Part shown: positions 32,084 to 43,648 of the stretch, piece by piece
Layout of the letters: the number at the start of each line of letters is the position of its first letter
Numbering within the stretch: the first letter of the stretch is position 1
Source of the DNA: Styela clava
Lineage: Eukaryota > Chordata > Ascidiacea > Stolidobranchia > Styelidae
Direction: 5' to 3'
NCBI RefSeq assembly: GCF_964204865.1
Contig: NC_135251.1
Location: 7,440,001 to 7,504,000, forward strand
Length of the DNA: 64,000 bases
Program-made: the position numbers and the translations under genes
Notes under the pieces: generated by a model
What the model saw: only the letters and a program-made list of their open reading frames with translations
Database searches by the model: none
What the model was told of the DNA's origin: nothing

Positions 32084-32526
32084 TACACCCTAGTCCAAGG
32101 TTGTGGGCTCCGCGGGCCACAAAATTATTTTTGCATTGGTCGCGGGCCACAATAGTACCAAGAATAGGTAAACAGTGTAGTACAAAACAAGCACTTCTAT
32201 TGTGTAAACACATAGTTATCAGGCATTACCAACCTAGGCTAATGGAATCCGCATTCGATGTTTAGTTTTCTATCATGCCTATATTGTTAGCATATATTCC
32301 CGACCAAAACGATAGAAATCCATGTAATAATTTAGATTGCCCATCACATCTTAAACTTCGCTAGTTGCTTCAGCTAGCCATCATACTAGTCAATTCAGTC
32401 ACAGTAGTGATAAAACAACAATATGCCAAACGATTTTTCTGATTTATTTTACGAAAAGCAATTTAAAATACGATATTTTGATTACTCTCCGAATGCGACG
32501 CAAGCCACTGGGTTTAGACCACCCTG
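32084..32526. mobile_element. hAT non-autonomous element (CAGGGTGGTCC family)
   Basis: Exact duplication CTCTAAAC flanks it (32076-32083, 32527-32534). The right end TTTAGACCACCCTG is intact; the left end is decayed to TACACCCTAGTCCAAGG. The interior CGGGCCACAAAATTATTTTT matches family members at 9987 and 14721. Confidence 0.88.
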
Positions 32527-32772
32527 CTCTAAACCAAGAGTGTGCAACGTGTTTTGTCTGTTGGTTATATAATTTCAGACATCTAGATCGCCCAAACAAA
32601 ATAAAATTTCCCCATGTAGCCCACGAATTAGTGACAACCAGAGCGTCGCGGGAAAAGACAATGCCCTAAAATATAACCAATTTAAATTATTGTAAATTAT
32701 AATTTTGCTAATACGTATACACACATTACCGGTACTATTTTGTTTACTAAAGCTATGGTTCAATTTATTATT

Positions 32773-32985
32773 ACTTATCAATCTTTAGATCGGTAAGTAT
32801 GTTGATAGGTATTTGTCTGTTTGTCCGTCTGTTAAATGCATGTGATATCTCACGAAGGCGTGGTTGAATCTGCTCCAAATTTTGCATGTGCATTCATCAT
32901 ATTTCGGATCAGAAACCTATTGATTTTGGATGAATTATGTCGTATAATTAGCGAGTTATTAATTAATTAGTGATGGGACACGCGC
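32773..32985 (+). repeat. Dispersed repeat family X (copy 2, shorter)
   Basis: ACTTATCAATCTTTAGATCG, GGTAAGTATGTTGATAGGTA, GATATCTCACGAAGGCG and TAGCGAGTTATTAATTAATT match the copies at 5288 and 55677. The 3' third is missing and a hAT-like element follows. Confidence 0.75.
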
Positions 32986-32992
32986 TGCTCAA

Positions 32993-33261
32993 CCTTTTTT
33001 CTTTCGTGGCCCACTTAATTGTATAACAATTCTGTGGCTAACTAACTTTCTCATGCAAGGAAAAAACTACAAGAAAACAAGACTCTTTTCGTAAAAATAA
33101 TTACTTTCATTTCAATAATTAGAATGAAAAGCAGCAACATCATTCATTGCTACTAGAATAAAAATTTGACTATAATGACACAAATGAAACTCTTCAATAA
33201 CCATAGTAATTTCTATTAGGCTTGTGGCCCATTTGAAAATGTCTCTGGTTGAGAACCAGTG
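32993..33261. mobile_element. hAT-like element (TGAGAACCAGTG end)
   Basis: The left part GCTGCTCAACCTTTTT with CGTGGCCCACTT is mirrored by GTGGCCCATTTGAAAATG and GGTTGAGAACCAGTG on the right. The target duplication is not clear. A relative lies at 37843-38116. Confidence 0.65.
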
Positions 33262-34242
33262 TTATTCGTATAAGTAATCAGGATATTTATGGGTTCCGTT
33301 TTTATGTCAGCTAGTACTATTGATCAGTATAAAGAATTACCCTGCATGTTTTCTTTGATCACAATTCCTTATCAATATAATACATCATGGCAAGGTCTGC
33401 TATTCAATAAATAAATCAATAACTACTTAGCACTAGAAAGTGAAACCACTTTAAGTAACCACAAAAATGTGTGTTGCTAATTTAAATACATTTTAACACC
33501 ATTTTTTTGTAGTTGTTTTATATGATTACGTTAGTTCCACTTCATACTTTCTATTTTTGTTACTTGGGTAGCTGAAGGAATTTTTAATTTAAATCAGCAT
33601 GTTTCTTTTCACTATTGAATCTTTGACAAATGAAAATATTCTAATATTTCTTAAAATCATGCATTTACTTTATCAAATATATCGTATACCATCGCATATA
33701 AGCCAAGTTTAAAACTACAAAAAGTTACCAAATTAAGGGCTTATACGGGCTTAACTCAGATAACACTAAAGGGTTTGACAGTGATTAGGATTTGTAGGTT
33801 AGGCTTATATGCAAATTTTTATAAATCCACTTTTTTAGAGCTGGTTTAGGGAGTCTTCTTATGTGCGAGGATACACTGAGTCCGATTTTGATACATTTGA
33901 ATATTCCGCCTGATTTAAACATCGCTAAATTGGAATTGGTATGGCGTACATGCAAAACGAGATAACAGGATATGATAACAGTTATGCTAGCATGTCATGC
34001 ATGTCTCAATGATTCTCACTGATAGTTAAGTCGTATCTTCTATTCTTGAGTGCTTTTCAGCCAATATCGGCCATTTGATATCATTGAAAAACAAGTTTTT
34101 TCGCAAAACATTGCACTTCGTTGGCAGTACACATTTTGGTGCATCACTCTGATTTAGATGATGAGAATCGGATCTGTTCTGGACGGAAGTAGAGACTGCC
34201 AAATTCTAAAGCTTATCATCTTTTATATATGCTATGATATTA

Positions 34243-34373
34243 TGTACTGGAAGATTGCTTGACCCCTCGACGTCGTAGGGTGGTTCACGTAACCGCTGGT
34301 CGGTTACCGCTTCCTCCGCCACCAAGTCCATGATTCCGAAAACAAATAACTGGCTAATCCCATACTCGACCAA
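34243..34373 (+). mobile_element. SINE middle fragment
   Basis: It contains GGTGGTTCACGTAACCGCTG, GGTTACCGCTTCCTCCGCCA, CCGAAAACAAATAACTGGCT and AATCCCATACTCGACC. Both head and tail are missing. Confidence 0.8.
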
Positions 34374-36217
34374 AGCGTATATATAATATAAGCGAGGCAA
34401 CGCTAAGACAATGGACGCCATTTTGTGCCTATTGTTCTCGGCAGTTTAACACGGCGCCTTATGAGAAGTTCCAACACAATTATTAAAACATACCTATTAT
34501 TTTCACTAATATTTTAGGTAGAAAAATTTTGAAGGTCGCGTTTTGAAGTAGAATCTTAGCCGTACATGCTTATATCTTTTCATGTTGGCCAAATTACATT
34601 TATAGTACATTAAATTGTCTTTGAAGACAAGTATACCGGTTCCGAATTGCTTCCGAAGTAAATTGGCCATTCCAATCGTCATAATTAACTATTTGACAAT
34701 GGCGTTTCTTATGACGTCACAGATGAAAAGTTGTATTTATTCGTCGAAATTACCGGCCGACCCAACTTTGCTTCAATGGCCGTTTTTATTTTCTGGTTAA
34801 CATATTTTGTCTGACAAGCTCCATAATGCCCTACTGCTGAGCTCCAAGCTGCGCTAGAAGAACAAATGACATTGTAGGATTGTTGCGGTGACATTTTACA
34901 GCCTCAAATTGGCGTATCACTATAAAATCTTTGAAAAAATGACCAAAAATGGTTCTACGCTGTGTTTGTGGTCAAATTTAACGCATTAGATAGTTTTGTA
35001 TTCCCAATTGCGTTATATATTTAGATAGCATATATCTTAAAGTTCAAAATCCACCCTTCGGTTTCATTCTAGCCCTTATAACAGCGGACTTATTCGATTC
35101 GGTACAACAACACGACGAAAATTTCCCATGAGACTCCATTGTTTCGCGTTTCCCAAATATGGAACAAGATGGCGTCCATGAACTTGTTTAACATTAGGCA
35201 AGTTGGTTGCCGGCCGTTGTACTCGACATGGAATGGTAACCTGACGAGAGTCTGTGGTTTTCCATATGACCTATGTCCTCCGACAATCTGCGTAACTATT
35301 GACACCTCCCATAAAAAGTATATTCTTCGCCGTTCAAATAAGCGAAATACACCACGTAGGTGTTTATCGAATGGTTTTATTAGTCGCCTTGCGAGCGAGA
35401 TATCTATACTCTCTTTCGGTGTAGACATTCTCGAAATAAATTTCGAGAAATTGCTTCAAATTGTAACGACTGTAGTAAAGAAAGTACGGTAGTTATACAG
35501 ACAAATTGTCTATTTCAGTGTGTTGTGTATAACCTCCTCTTTCAAATAAGCCATGAATGACAACTTAGATATATATCAGACCCGAGATATCGATCCAAAA
35601 TTATCACGCAGTAGTAAAAACACAGCCAGGTATTTACTCTTATTTGGGACGTCATATACAGTCTTCTGTTCATGCTAAACACTATTGAGATATGATTTGA
35701 ATATATTTATTCAGTCTAACGAGCCATGAGTGACATTTTGAATCGAAATCAATGAGAGATATCGCTGATTAAAGCTGTTTTATATCGGCTTTTCCATCCC
35801 CCTGGACAATAATGTAAATCCTATGTTGGCTAGGCATGGTTATATGGCTAAGGAAGGCTAAAACTGGACAATATTCAGATCAGCTGCTTCTAAGTGTTTT
35901 GTTATTGTTGCTTTTTCATTTTATTTTCGACATAACTTATGGGACATGATTATCATCTATAAAACCAGATTCTGCCTCTAGATTTAGCAAATATTGAACT
36001 ATAATTGATTCTGCCGCTGTACCAGAATATCTGAATAACAAACAGTCTGAAACACAAAACAGAACAGAAAAAATATCGGTATAGTATCAATAATGTTCGA
36101 AAATATCTGACTGTACATTTGATTCAACTCAGAAAATGAATGATATTGTTTTATGAAGCGTTTTCATGTCTTCACTTCAAACATGGCTGTATTTGAACTT
36201 GGGTTTTCCATCAATGT

Positions 36218-36465
36218 CATGCCCCATATTTCTATGTCATGCCCATATTTCTATGTCATGCCTCATGTTTATATATCATGCCCTATATTTCCATGACATA
36301 CTCCATATTTCTATGTCATGCCCCATATTTCTATGACATGTCCCATATTTTTACGACATGCCCCATATTTCTATGCCACACCTCACATTTCTATGTCATG
36401 CTCCATATTTCTATGGAATGCCCCATGTTTCTATATCTCGCCCCATATTTCTATGACATGCCCAA
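36218..36465. repeat. ~20-bp minisatellite, about 12 units
   Basis: The unit is close to CATGCCCCATATTTCTATGT. Units vary at one to four positions (for example GACATG or CCACAC variants). A frame through it gives a repetitive 90-codon peptide that is an artefact of the repeat. Confidence 0.93.
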
Positions 36466-36573
36466 CTTGTGGCAACACAATTTAGTGAATATTATTGTCT
36501 TTTTTTTTTAAGATCAAGTTCACTCTGAAACTTTCATTTTCTACAGTTTGTATTTCCTGTATGGTAAAAAATA

Positions 36574-36671
36574 GGACCTCCTGAAGTATTCGCACCAAGA
36601 TGGCGCACAACCTGAACTCAGGTTATGGTTCAGGGTATGCGACATCTTGGTGCGCATACTTCAGGAGCGCC
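36574..36671. mobile_element. Palindromic MITE, short form
   Basis: Ends GGACCTCCTGAAGTATTCG and CGCATACTTCAGGAGCGCC mirror over nearly the whole element. Exact duplication AAAAAATA flanks it (36566-36573, 36672-36679). The core motif reads CCAAGATGGCGCAC rather than ...GGCGGAC as in the long form. Confidence 0.92.
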
Positions 36672-36776
36672 AAAAAATAACCTACTTATCACTATTGTCA
36701 AAATATTCAGATATTCAGCATGTTTTAACAGTTTCAAATACTTTATTTTATGTCTTGCAAAATATTTTTCAATGAA

Positions 36777-37190
36777 GCTCTGTCACTATCAATGCTGTGA
36801 ATATTGTTTTTTTGTAAATTTTATGTTTAAAGCAAACTTTATTGAATTCCGTTGATGAAATCTTTTTTCAGTGTTTTACATTCTTTTTTCGAAAAGGCCA
36901 CTAAAAAAGGTGAATTCATGAAAATTTGCATATGAGCCGACCCTAACACGCCAGACGCACAATATCACATCGAAAAATGAATTTAGTAGCTCTGTCACTA
37001 TCAATGCTGTGAATATTGTTTTCTTTGTATATTTTATGTTTAAAGCAAACTTTATTGAATTCCGTTACTGGAATCTTTTTTCAGTGTTTTACATTCTTTT
37101 TTCGAAAAGGCCACTGAAAAAGGTGAATTCATGAAGATTTGCATGTAAGCCGACCCTAACACGCCAGACGCACATATCACATCGAAAAAT
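36777..37190. repeat. Tandem duplication, ~212-bp unit, two copies
   Basis: GCTCTGTCACTATCAATGCT begins both copies (36777 and 36989). Both pass TGAATTCCGTT, TTTCGAAAAGGCCACT and GCCGACCCTAACACGCCAGA. Part of the unit (CATATGAGCCGACCCTAAC) recurs near 8060 and 43330, suggesting a dispersed element inside the duplication. Confidence 0.9.
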
Positions 37191-37516
37191 GAATTTAGCA
37201 TAATGTCATTTCGTTTGAGAGCGAACAAGAGTTATGTGCGCATAGGCCGAATTTTTAGTGCCATTAGAGTTATGTGCGTATAATTCGACCCTTTAGTTTC
37301 CCAACCCTTTTTTCTAGTTTTTAAACTCAGTTTAATTGCGAAAATATATACGGTATGACTCATTGGCGATAATTGTTGTCATTCCATTTAGAATGTAGAT
37401 GAGTCATCTTAAATAAATATTGACTCAGGAGTGCCAACTCCTCAAGTCTAAGCTTGCACCTGGCTTTGAAACGTATGTGTTAGTGGCTCATCATCCATGC
37501 TACATATCATCTAGAA

Positions 37517-37834
37517 CAGGGCTACTCAACTATTTTTATCGAAGGTCCGCAAACAAAACTTCAAAATTATTTGGGTCCGGTCTCTCCATAAATGATATTT
37601 CGGCATCCTTAAACGAGCACTTCCTCGACCGACTAATGATTAGTAGCAAATTAAAATTGTTTATTATGGTGTTATAGTTCTCTTCGTATATATATTCAAA
37701 ACTATGAAAGTCATTTCATAATAGGAAATTCAAAAAGTGGGGCTAATGATCCAAAATAAATAATTAGGTGCGGTCCAAATCTAATACTCGAAAGGTCCGG
37801 ATTCGGACCGTGGTCCGCCAGTTGAGTAGCCCTG
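37517..37834. mobile_element. hAT non-autonomous element A of a serial insertion
   Basis: The start CAGGGCTACTCAACTATTTT mirrors the end GTTGAGTAGCCCTG. Exact duplication ATCTAGAA flanks it (37509-37516, 37835-37842). The interior has CGAAGGTCCGCAAAC and its mirror-like GGTCCGCCAG. Confidence 0.95.
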
Positions 37835-37842
37835 ATCTAGAA

Positions 37843-38116
37843 CACTGGTTGCCAGCCCACTTTTGTTGCTCGGAAATTCTTTGGACCATTAGCCCTCTCA
37901 TGCGAGGGAAAAATTACAAGAAAAATAAAAAAAAGTTATTTTTTGTAAAGATAGACACTATAATGAGAATCACCACTCATCAGCAAAAACATCATCATTC
38001 ATTGCTACTGCAATTACAATTAACTAATTTATCAATCTATCTGGCAATTTTCAATAGGTTTGTGGCCCAAATGAAAATGTTTCCGTGGGCCATGGTCCAT
38101 TTGTTGAGAACCGGTG
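37843..38116. mobile_element. hAT-like element B of the serial insertion
   Basis: It begins CACTGGTTGCCAGCCCACTT directly after the ATCTAGAA of element A. It ends TTTGTTGAGAACCGGTG followed by ATCAACTC, a poor match to ATCTAGAA. The interior is like 32993-33261. Confidence 0.65.
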
Positions 38117-38388
38117 ATCAACTCAAATGAGGACACGTGACAAATTTATCAAAATAATTTTGTCGCGTGCCACGTACAATTGTTGGTATTGTAAATTAAC
38201 TCCTGTAAAACACACATCAAACTAATAAACAATTTAATGTCCTTAATAAAAAAACGGCTGATTTTGATATAAACGTGATATTTTAATGTACATCATAAAC
38301 GATTTTTTTTTACAAAACTGTTCGCGTGCCACGCTAGAGCACTTGGCGTGCCAAATTTGTCACGCGTGCCCCGTGTTGTGCACCCCTG
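38117..38388. mobile_element. hAT-like element C of the serial insertion
   Basis: The right end reads CGCGTGCCCCGTGTTGTGCA then CCCCTG, followed by a third exact ATCTAGAA (38389-38396). Near the left end GGACACGTGACAAATTTATC mirrors AAATTTGTCACGCGTGCC. The outermost left end is decayed. Confidence 0.7.
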
Positions 38389-38794
38389 ATCTAGAAGGAT
38401 CAGCATACATACACATATCTATTATATTATTGCTTCAACCTGCTTGCCAATTGTACCATTCTTTCTACTTACGTAGCACAATTTGTATAAGCTTTTCTGA
38501 TCTGGTCTACTCTGGCACTATTTGTACTTAACCTCGTCCAGGGGTTAATGAGACATGACAAGCATACATCCTTAGTATTCATATTTTTTAATGGCCTATT
38601 TGTGGAACTTTGCTTATATTTGACATGATGTGAGTGATGGACACCTTACTCAAAGAATTTGAGATAATATTTACCTGTCTATTTAGAGGGGGAAGCTTAA
38701 TGGAAAAAAACATAGGTTTCTTGTGTGGTTCCAAGCTCAGATTGCACATATGGGAATAGTTCATTGCAATCGAGAATCCCACTTTGATGTGTCA

Positions 38795-38912
38795 CATCAT
38801 GCTAATTGTTAGAACTGCGCTCACCACGTCACTTCTGATTACTCTGCATGGGTTTACAGGATTGCTGGACTCCTCGCCATCTTATAGTGGTTCATGTTAT
38901 ATCCTAATAAAT
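38795..38912 (+). mobile_element. SINE fragment, decayed
   Basis: CGCTCACCACGTCACTTCTG, ATTACTCTGCATGGGTTTAC and GGATTGCTGGACTCCTCGCC follow the SINE order with a deletion between them. A TTATATCCTAATAA tail is present. Confidence 0.6.
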
Positions 38913-39558
38913 AAATTGCACTGTCCTATTTTTTTTATGGCTACGAAATCCTCCCAGTTCTATTACATATAAATTTAAGCCATCTTCATAGTTTTAATGC
39001 TGTCAAGTCATGCTCATTGACTCCCAAATGAGGTTTGACCAAAGTAGACTAGATCTTCTTTACTGCAATATTTGATTCGCATTACTATTCTAGTACATTT
39101 TGTAACCTTTTTCGCTTATTTTTCTTCCAGATTTCTATCAAATAAATAAGTAAGCTTCCTAGTGTTATGCAGGCTATAAACTGTATGAAAACTCAGTTGT
39201 GACAAGGATGGAATTTTGTAAAAGAAGTGGATGGATACCTTCTTTCCTCGACTTTGGACGTTGATGAATAAAGGTTATCAAGGTCAGGAGCGTAACAGTG
39301 GGAGTAGAGGGTTGAACCCCTTTTATAAAATGTAAAAAAAAACATCGAAACGAACTCAAAATGCATTTTAGACCCTTGAAGACTCTTGAAAACCTACATT
39401 CTCCGGCTTCCGACAGAACCCGCTAACTTTTGCGGTCTAACTTGATAATTAGAAATTTCGAAACCACCCCCCTTTGAAATATCCTGACATGGTCAAAGTC
39501 CATACGGTGTGGAGCAAAGTCATCTTAACCTGGGATCAAGAAATTAAAGAATAGAATA

Positions 39559-39871
39559 CCGTATATACTCGCAGATAGATCGCAATTTATTGAAAAAATA
39601 TAGTTGCGACCAATCTGCTTGACATAAGGACAAATCGCCATTAAGTCGGAACACCATTATCGCTCACAGGTGTCGATAAACATATTTTGATTATATTAAG
39701 CCCTACAAAAAAATGGAAGTTATCTATGCAAAAAAGCTAGGCAAAGGGCCTTTAAAATTCCTAGATTTTCAGTGCGACTTATGTGCGAGTCAACTCTAAA
39801 TTAAACTTTTTTAACACAAAACTAATAGTGCGACCTATACGGTGGCGTGACCTATCGGCGAGTATATACGG
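39559..39871. mobile_element. Mariner-like MITE (CCGTATATACTCGC ends)
   Basis: CCGTATATACTCGC at the left mirrors GCGAGTATATACGG at the right, with TA on both sides (39557-39558, 39872-39873). TA target use suggests the Tc1/mariner group. No coding capacity. Confidence 0.85.
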
Positions 39872-40097
39872 TAGTATTTTATACTGTTTAGCATAAGTTA
39901 TTCCTGTATTCCGGCCATTCAGTTATTCTTATTAGTTAGGAATGGATTATATATTTATGGTGCTAAGGTCATTCAGGCCCACTGCTTAGAACAAGTTTCT
40001 CGAAGTGTTCCATACGGAGCCCCTTGACTTTACGAGAGAAACCTAGGAACTCCACGACAAAAATACGTGCTTCTTTATAGCTTCCTCCACCTATCAC

Positions 40098-40503
40098 TAG
40101 GGCTGGGCATTTCGAATCGAATAGTAAATTATTCGAATCGGTTCAGAGCGGAATTTCAAATCGCCGCCATCTTGTTTTTTTCCTTCCGCCAATATTGTCG
40201 AGGTAAATTTCTCAATTTTTTTTATTGAAGTCATATTCTTTCAACGCAATTCTGACATATGACTCTTTTCTGTAGTGAGATTTTGATGAAAACGTGTTTT
40301 TTATTGTGTGTGAAGTCTGTGAACGCTCAGCAATCTGTCTGAGTGATGTATTTTACGTTTCTAGTAATTTAAGGGTCTGGAGGACCAAATACAAGAAGAA
40401 AGTTACATACAATTATATATCTCCCAAGTATTCGAGATTCGATTCGAAAAAAATATTCGATTCGATTCTGAAATCATCAGGTATTCGAAAATGCCCAGCC
40501 CTA
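40098..40503. mobile_element. TAGGG-ended hAT non-autonomous element
   Basis: TAGGGCTGGGCATTTCGAATC mirrors GAAAATGCCCAGCCCTA (first and last 13 bases perfect). Exact duplication CCTATCAC flanks it (40090-40097, 40504-40511). A sister copy is at 61600-61967. Confidence 0.95.
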
Positions 40504-41455
40504 CCTATCACGCTAATGTAACTTGACAAACATACCAGAAATTAGGTTTGGGGGGGTGGTCGTTGTCTGCTTCTGATTATCCATCTTGATATTCTCTTCC
40601 TAAAATTAATTTGAAAACCCATCTACTTATTCTGTTTTTTTTGTCCAGAAATACCTATTGTAGTTAATAAAGGCCAGAGCAGACTATTGTCACTGCTGAA
40701 TTTATAGTACTGGGCAGTGTTAACTCTAAGCAAATTATGAGTGCGAAAGTGCTTCGCAGTCGAAAAAAAAAGTGCGAAAGTGCTTTTGCCGATTTTAACA
40801 AGTTAGGTGCCCTTAGCCTGCAGAATTGAGTTACAAAAGTACTAGTATGTTACTTATTTGTCAACTTAATACTCAAAAATATTTGTTAACTTTGAATTTT
40901 TATTTCATTCAAAATCGGAAAAAAGTGCTATTTCGCAGTCCCTAAAAAAGTTGTGAAAGTGCTTCACAATTTTCGCAAAAAAGTGCGCTAAGTGAACACT
41001 GGTACTGGGACTTCTGGCCAGTTTTAGCCTCCACCAATCAAGCGCAAGCATCAGAGCATTAGCCTTTTCATACCCAACCAAACTATAAAATATGCGGATG
41101 GGTTTGGGGTCTCGTGTAGTTCGTACTTGACATGCTTCTTGTGGGCAGAGCATGACATTATTTTTTAAATTTTTACTCACAGTATATCAGTCACGTGATG
41201 TTTACAAAACACGCAGCGTTTGAAATAAACTGGCATTTTTGGTAACCAGCTCTCTTAATTAATCGCGTCGTCGTTAAAAGATCCGCGAGTTTCTGTGGAT
41301 GATAACCGGTTACTTAAGCGTGGGCATCAACTATCAGCGAAGATCCTGGGCGCCTTGTCTTTCTAAAACTAACGTTGAAATCCTGTCTCTCAATTCTTAT
41401 CTTTCTATTCAGAATTGCTTAGTCACATACAGTTTGGCCTGGATTGATTTACTAA

Positions 41456-42451
41456 ATGGATTTTGTCACCATCGAGTCAGTTTTTCTTATTTTATTGAGT
41501 CTTGCTGTGTTCATTGTAATACTTATAGCATGGGTAAAATTCATCAAAATTGGGCCAGTCTGTGAGGTCGAAGTTGATCTTACTGGAAAGACGGCTGTTG
41601 TGACAGGCGGGAATCGTGGCTGTGGAAAACATATTGCAATCGGTCTTGCAAAATGTAATGCAAGAGTGATCATCGCTTGTAGAAATGTTTCGAAAGGTTT
41701 ACGAGCTGTGGAGGAGATTCGACTGCGAAGTCACAATCGTAATGTGCATTTGATGAAACTTGATTTAGCGGATTTTGAGTCTATTAAAAACTTTGTGAAA
41801 ATATTCATCTACGCTGATTGGTGTTGCCATATTTTAGTGAATAATGCAGCAATTGTGGCAGAAGGGGAAACTAAAGATGAACTTGATATGATTATCGGGA
41901 CAAATCATATCGGACCTTTCCTACTGACAAATTTAATGTTGCCAGTTTTTAGAAAAACAGCAAAGAATTCTCCAGTCAGAATTGTTAATCTGGTATCTGA
42001 CATTCACAAACTTGGAAAAATCAATTTCAATAATTTAACTTCAATTACAAATCGCGAGATGTACTCAATTCAAGTAGCTCTCCAATATGCAAACAGCAAG
42101 TTAATGAATGTATATTTTACAACTGAGCTTTCAAAAAGGATTAAAAATGAAAACATCACAGCCTATGCGGCACATCCTGGTGCTTTTATTAGTCACTTAG
42201 GAGAAAATCTCGCTGCTGAACGTGGCATCTTCATAAGTACAATAAGATATTTAGTTATGTTGATTTTTGGTCGTTCACCATACTATGGAAGTCAAACTCC
42301 GCTTTATTGTTGTCTACAACCTGGTCTTGAGAAATTTTCTGGTAAATACTTTGTGGATATGAAAATGCAGGCGTGGTCAACTGTAGCGATGAATAGTGAA
42401 GTTGGGAAAAGACTTTGGGAAAGGTCTGAGGAGTTGTGTAGCCTGGGATAG
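41456..42451 (+). CDS. Retinol-dehydrogenase-like short-chain dehydrogenase, single exon
   Basis: A 331-residue frame with an N-terminal membrane anchor (about residues 8-28) and a classical SDR fold. TGGNRGCG (50-57) is the nucleotide-binding loop and DLTGKTAVV precedes it. NNAA (129-132) stands where NNAG is usual. S181 (NLVSDIHK), Y211 and K215 (YANSK) with N150 complete the catalytic set; S181 aligns with the RDH12 serine. HPG at 240-242 is also conserved. The order matches the SDR7C group (RDH11-14), which reduces retinal or lipid aldehydes with NADP(H) at ER or mitochondrial membranes. Substrate and exact paralogue cannot be told from sequence. A pyrimidine-rich stretch ending TTCAG lies 43 bases before the ATG. 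KDSR, a more distant SDR, starts 1.2 kb downstream. Confidence 0.92.
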   Translation: MDFVTIESVFLILLSLAVFIVILIAWVKFIKIGPVCEVEVDLTGKTAVVTGGNRGCGKHIAIGLAKCNARVIIACRNVSKGLRAVEEIRLRSHNRNVHLMKLDLADFESIKNFVKIFIYADWCCHILVNNAAIVAEGETKDELDMIIGTNHIGPFLLTNLMLPVFRKTAKNSPVRIVNLVSDIHKLGKINFNNLTSITNREMYSIQVALQYANSKLMNVYFTTELSKRIKNENITAYAAHPGAFISHLGENLAAERGIFISTIRYLVMLIFGRSPYYGSQTPLYCCLQPGLEKFSGKYFVDMKMQAWSTVAMNSEVGKRLWERSEELCSLG

Positions 42452-43648
42452 GGGTTATTCTTGGTGGACTAATATAGCATAACTAATCCTATACCCGATA
42501 TGGAATGGTAACTGGACTAGAGGCCGTGGTTCGCCATATGGTTGAGCCGTCTTATATCGGCTTTCCTCTCCCCCGGGATAAATATGTCCATCCTATCTCT
42601 AAGCATTGCAGTAATTACTGAATATGGTTGCTGCTCGCCACCCTTCATTGCTTCTCTTAGAATTATTTCCTATTCATATTTTATTAGATTTTTGTTATCA
42701 ATACCTCAGTTAAATGTCTCATAGGGAGAGTTCAAACCTAATGTTTATTGGAGATAAATCAATCAGGCAGAATTATCTCCTTTATATTAAAAGGGCGCCG
42801 GTGCTGCTTATCATGCTTCAATACTTCTCTTGGTTCTATTATTTATATCTGAACGAATCTATGTTACCAATACCTGTTGATTGTCCTTTTGTTTTCAAAT
42901 GTGTTACACTGAGATGTTCAGTCCTATCTTTGTAATGATTGACCCATTCTACTGTTTATGTAAAAAGCAATATATCATAGCGGAATAAGTTCCTTTGTAG
43001 AGAAATTGTACTTTTGCTGCCTGTCATACCTCATTGGTTTTCTTGGTTCATCATCCATTTTTATATTATTAGACCAAATACCTCATTCTTGAAATGTTAC
43101 TACATTTTACATCCAGTTCTCGGCACTCTTTTGTTAAGCTACATCATGCTATCCATATCCCAATGTATTTTTTTGTAATTTTGTTGTTCAATTTTGATTT
43201 GTTTATATTTGCAAAATGTTTTCTGAATCTCATTTTAATCGATCTGAATTAGTAAAATGAATCCTTGCCGATTTTGCATGTAATCTGGCCCCCTAAAAAC
43301 GGCCATGAAACAGTGAATTTATAAAAATTCACATATAGGCCAACCCTACAAATTGTACGCTCTTATCGTGAGAACTTGGCATGGTTTGAGTAGTAGCTGT
43401 TGGAATCAAGTTAGCATAGTGTCTTTTCGTTTGAGTGCAATCAGAATTATGCGCATTGCAGCGCGTATAATGGCAACTTTTTTTTTGAGTTTTGAACTTG
43501 CTTCAATTTTGAACCCAAACGTGATCATGCAGGCCTGGCAATGATTATCTCAATGTATCACACTTTTTCTTATTTATCAGCTTATTTAAATACTTATTAA
43601 TAACACTATTTTAACCTTATTCACTCTTACCTCAAGCAGAAAAGCAAC
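42452..43648. other. Intergenic region SDR-KDSR
   Basis: No gene seen. A SINE tail fragment lies at 42475-42598. About 43280-43360 resembles the GCCGACCCTA-type repeat of 36777-37190. The rest is AT-rich with short frames only. Confidence 0.6.
42475..42598 (+). mobile_element. SINE 3' fragment
   Basis: It runs from AACTAATCCTATACCCGATA through GGCCGTGGTTCGCCATATGG and CGGCTTTCCTCTCCCCCGGG to a TCCATCCTATC tail. It begins 24 bases after the SDR stop codon, so it may lie in that gene's 3' UTR. Confidence 0.88.

Larger units (their letters stand above)
31774..41455. other. Intergenic region HS2ST-SDR
   Basis: No gene recognised in 9.7 kb. It holds a hAT element (32084-32526), family X (32773-32985), another hAT (32993-33261), a SINE (34243-34373), a 20-bp minisatellite (36218-36465), a short MITE (36574-36671), a ~212-bp tandem duplication (36777-37190), a run of hAT insertions (37517-38388), a SINE fragment (38795-38912), a mariner-like MITE (39559-39871) and a TAGGG-ended hAT (40098-40503). 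The 117-codon frame at 35139-35492 overlaps decayed SINE words (CGACATGGAATGGTAACCTG) and is not a gene. Nothing recognisable lies at 33270-34240 or 35500-36210. Confidence 0.55.

Noticed and set aside
35090..35492. Overlapping 112- and 117-codon frames on opposite strands
   Set aside because: The DNA includes decayed SINE words (CGACATGGAATGGTAACCTG), and neither frame has a recognisable domain.
36239..36511. 90-codon Met/His/Phe/Tyr-rich frame
   Set aside because: It is a translation of the ~20-bp minisatellite and has no non-repetitive part of note.
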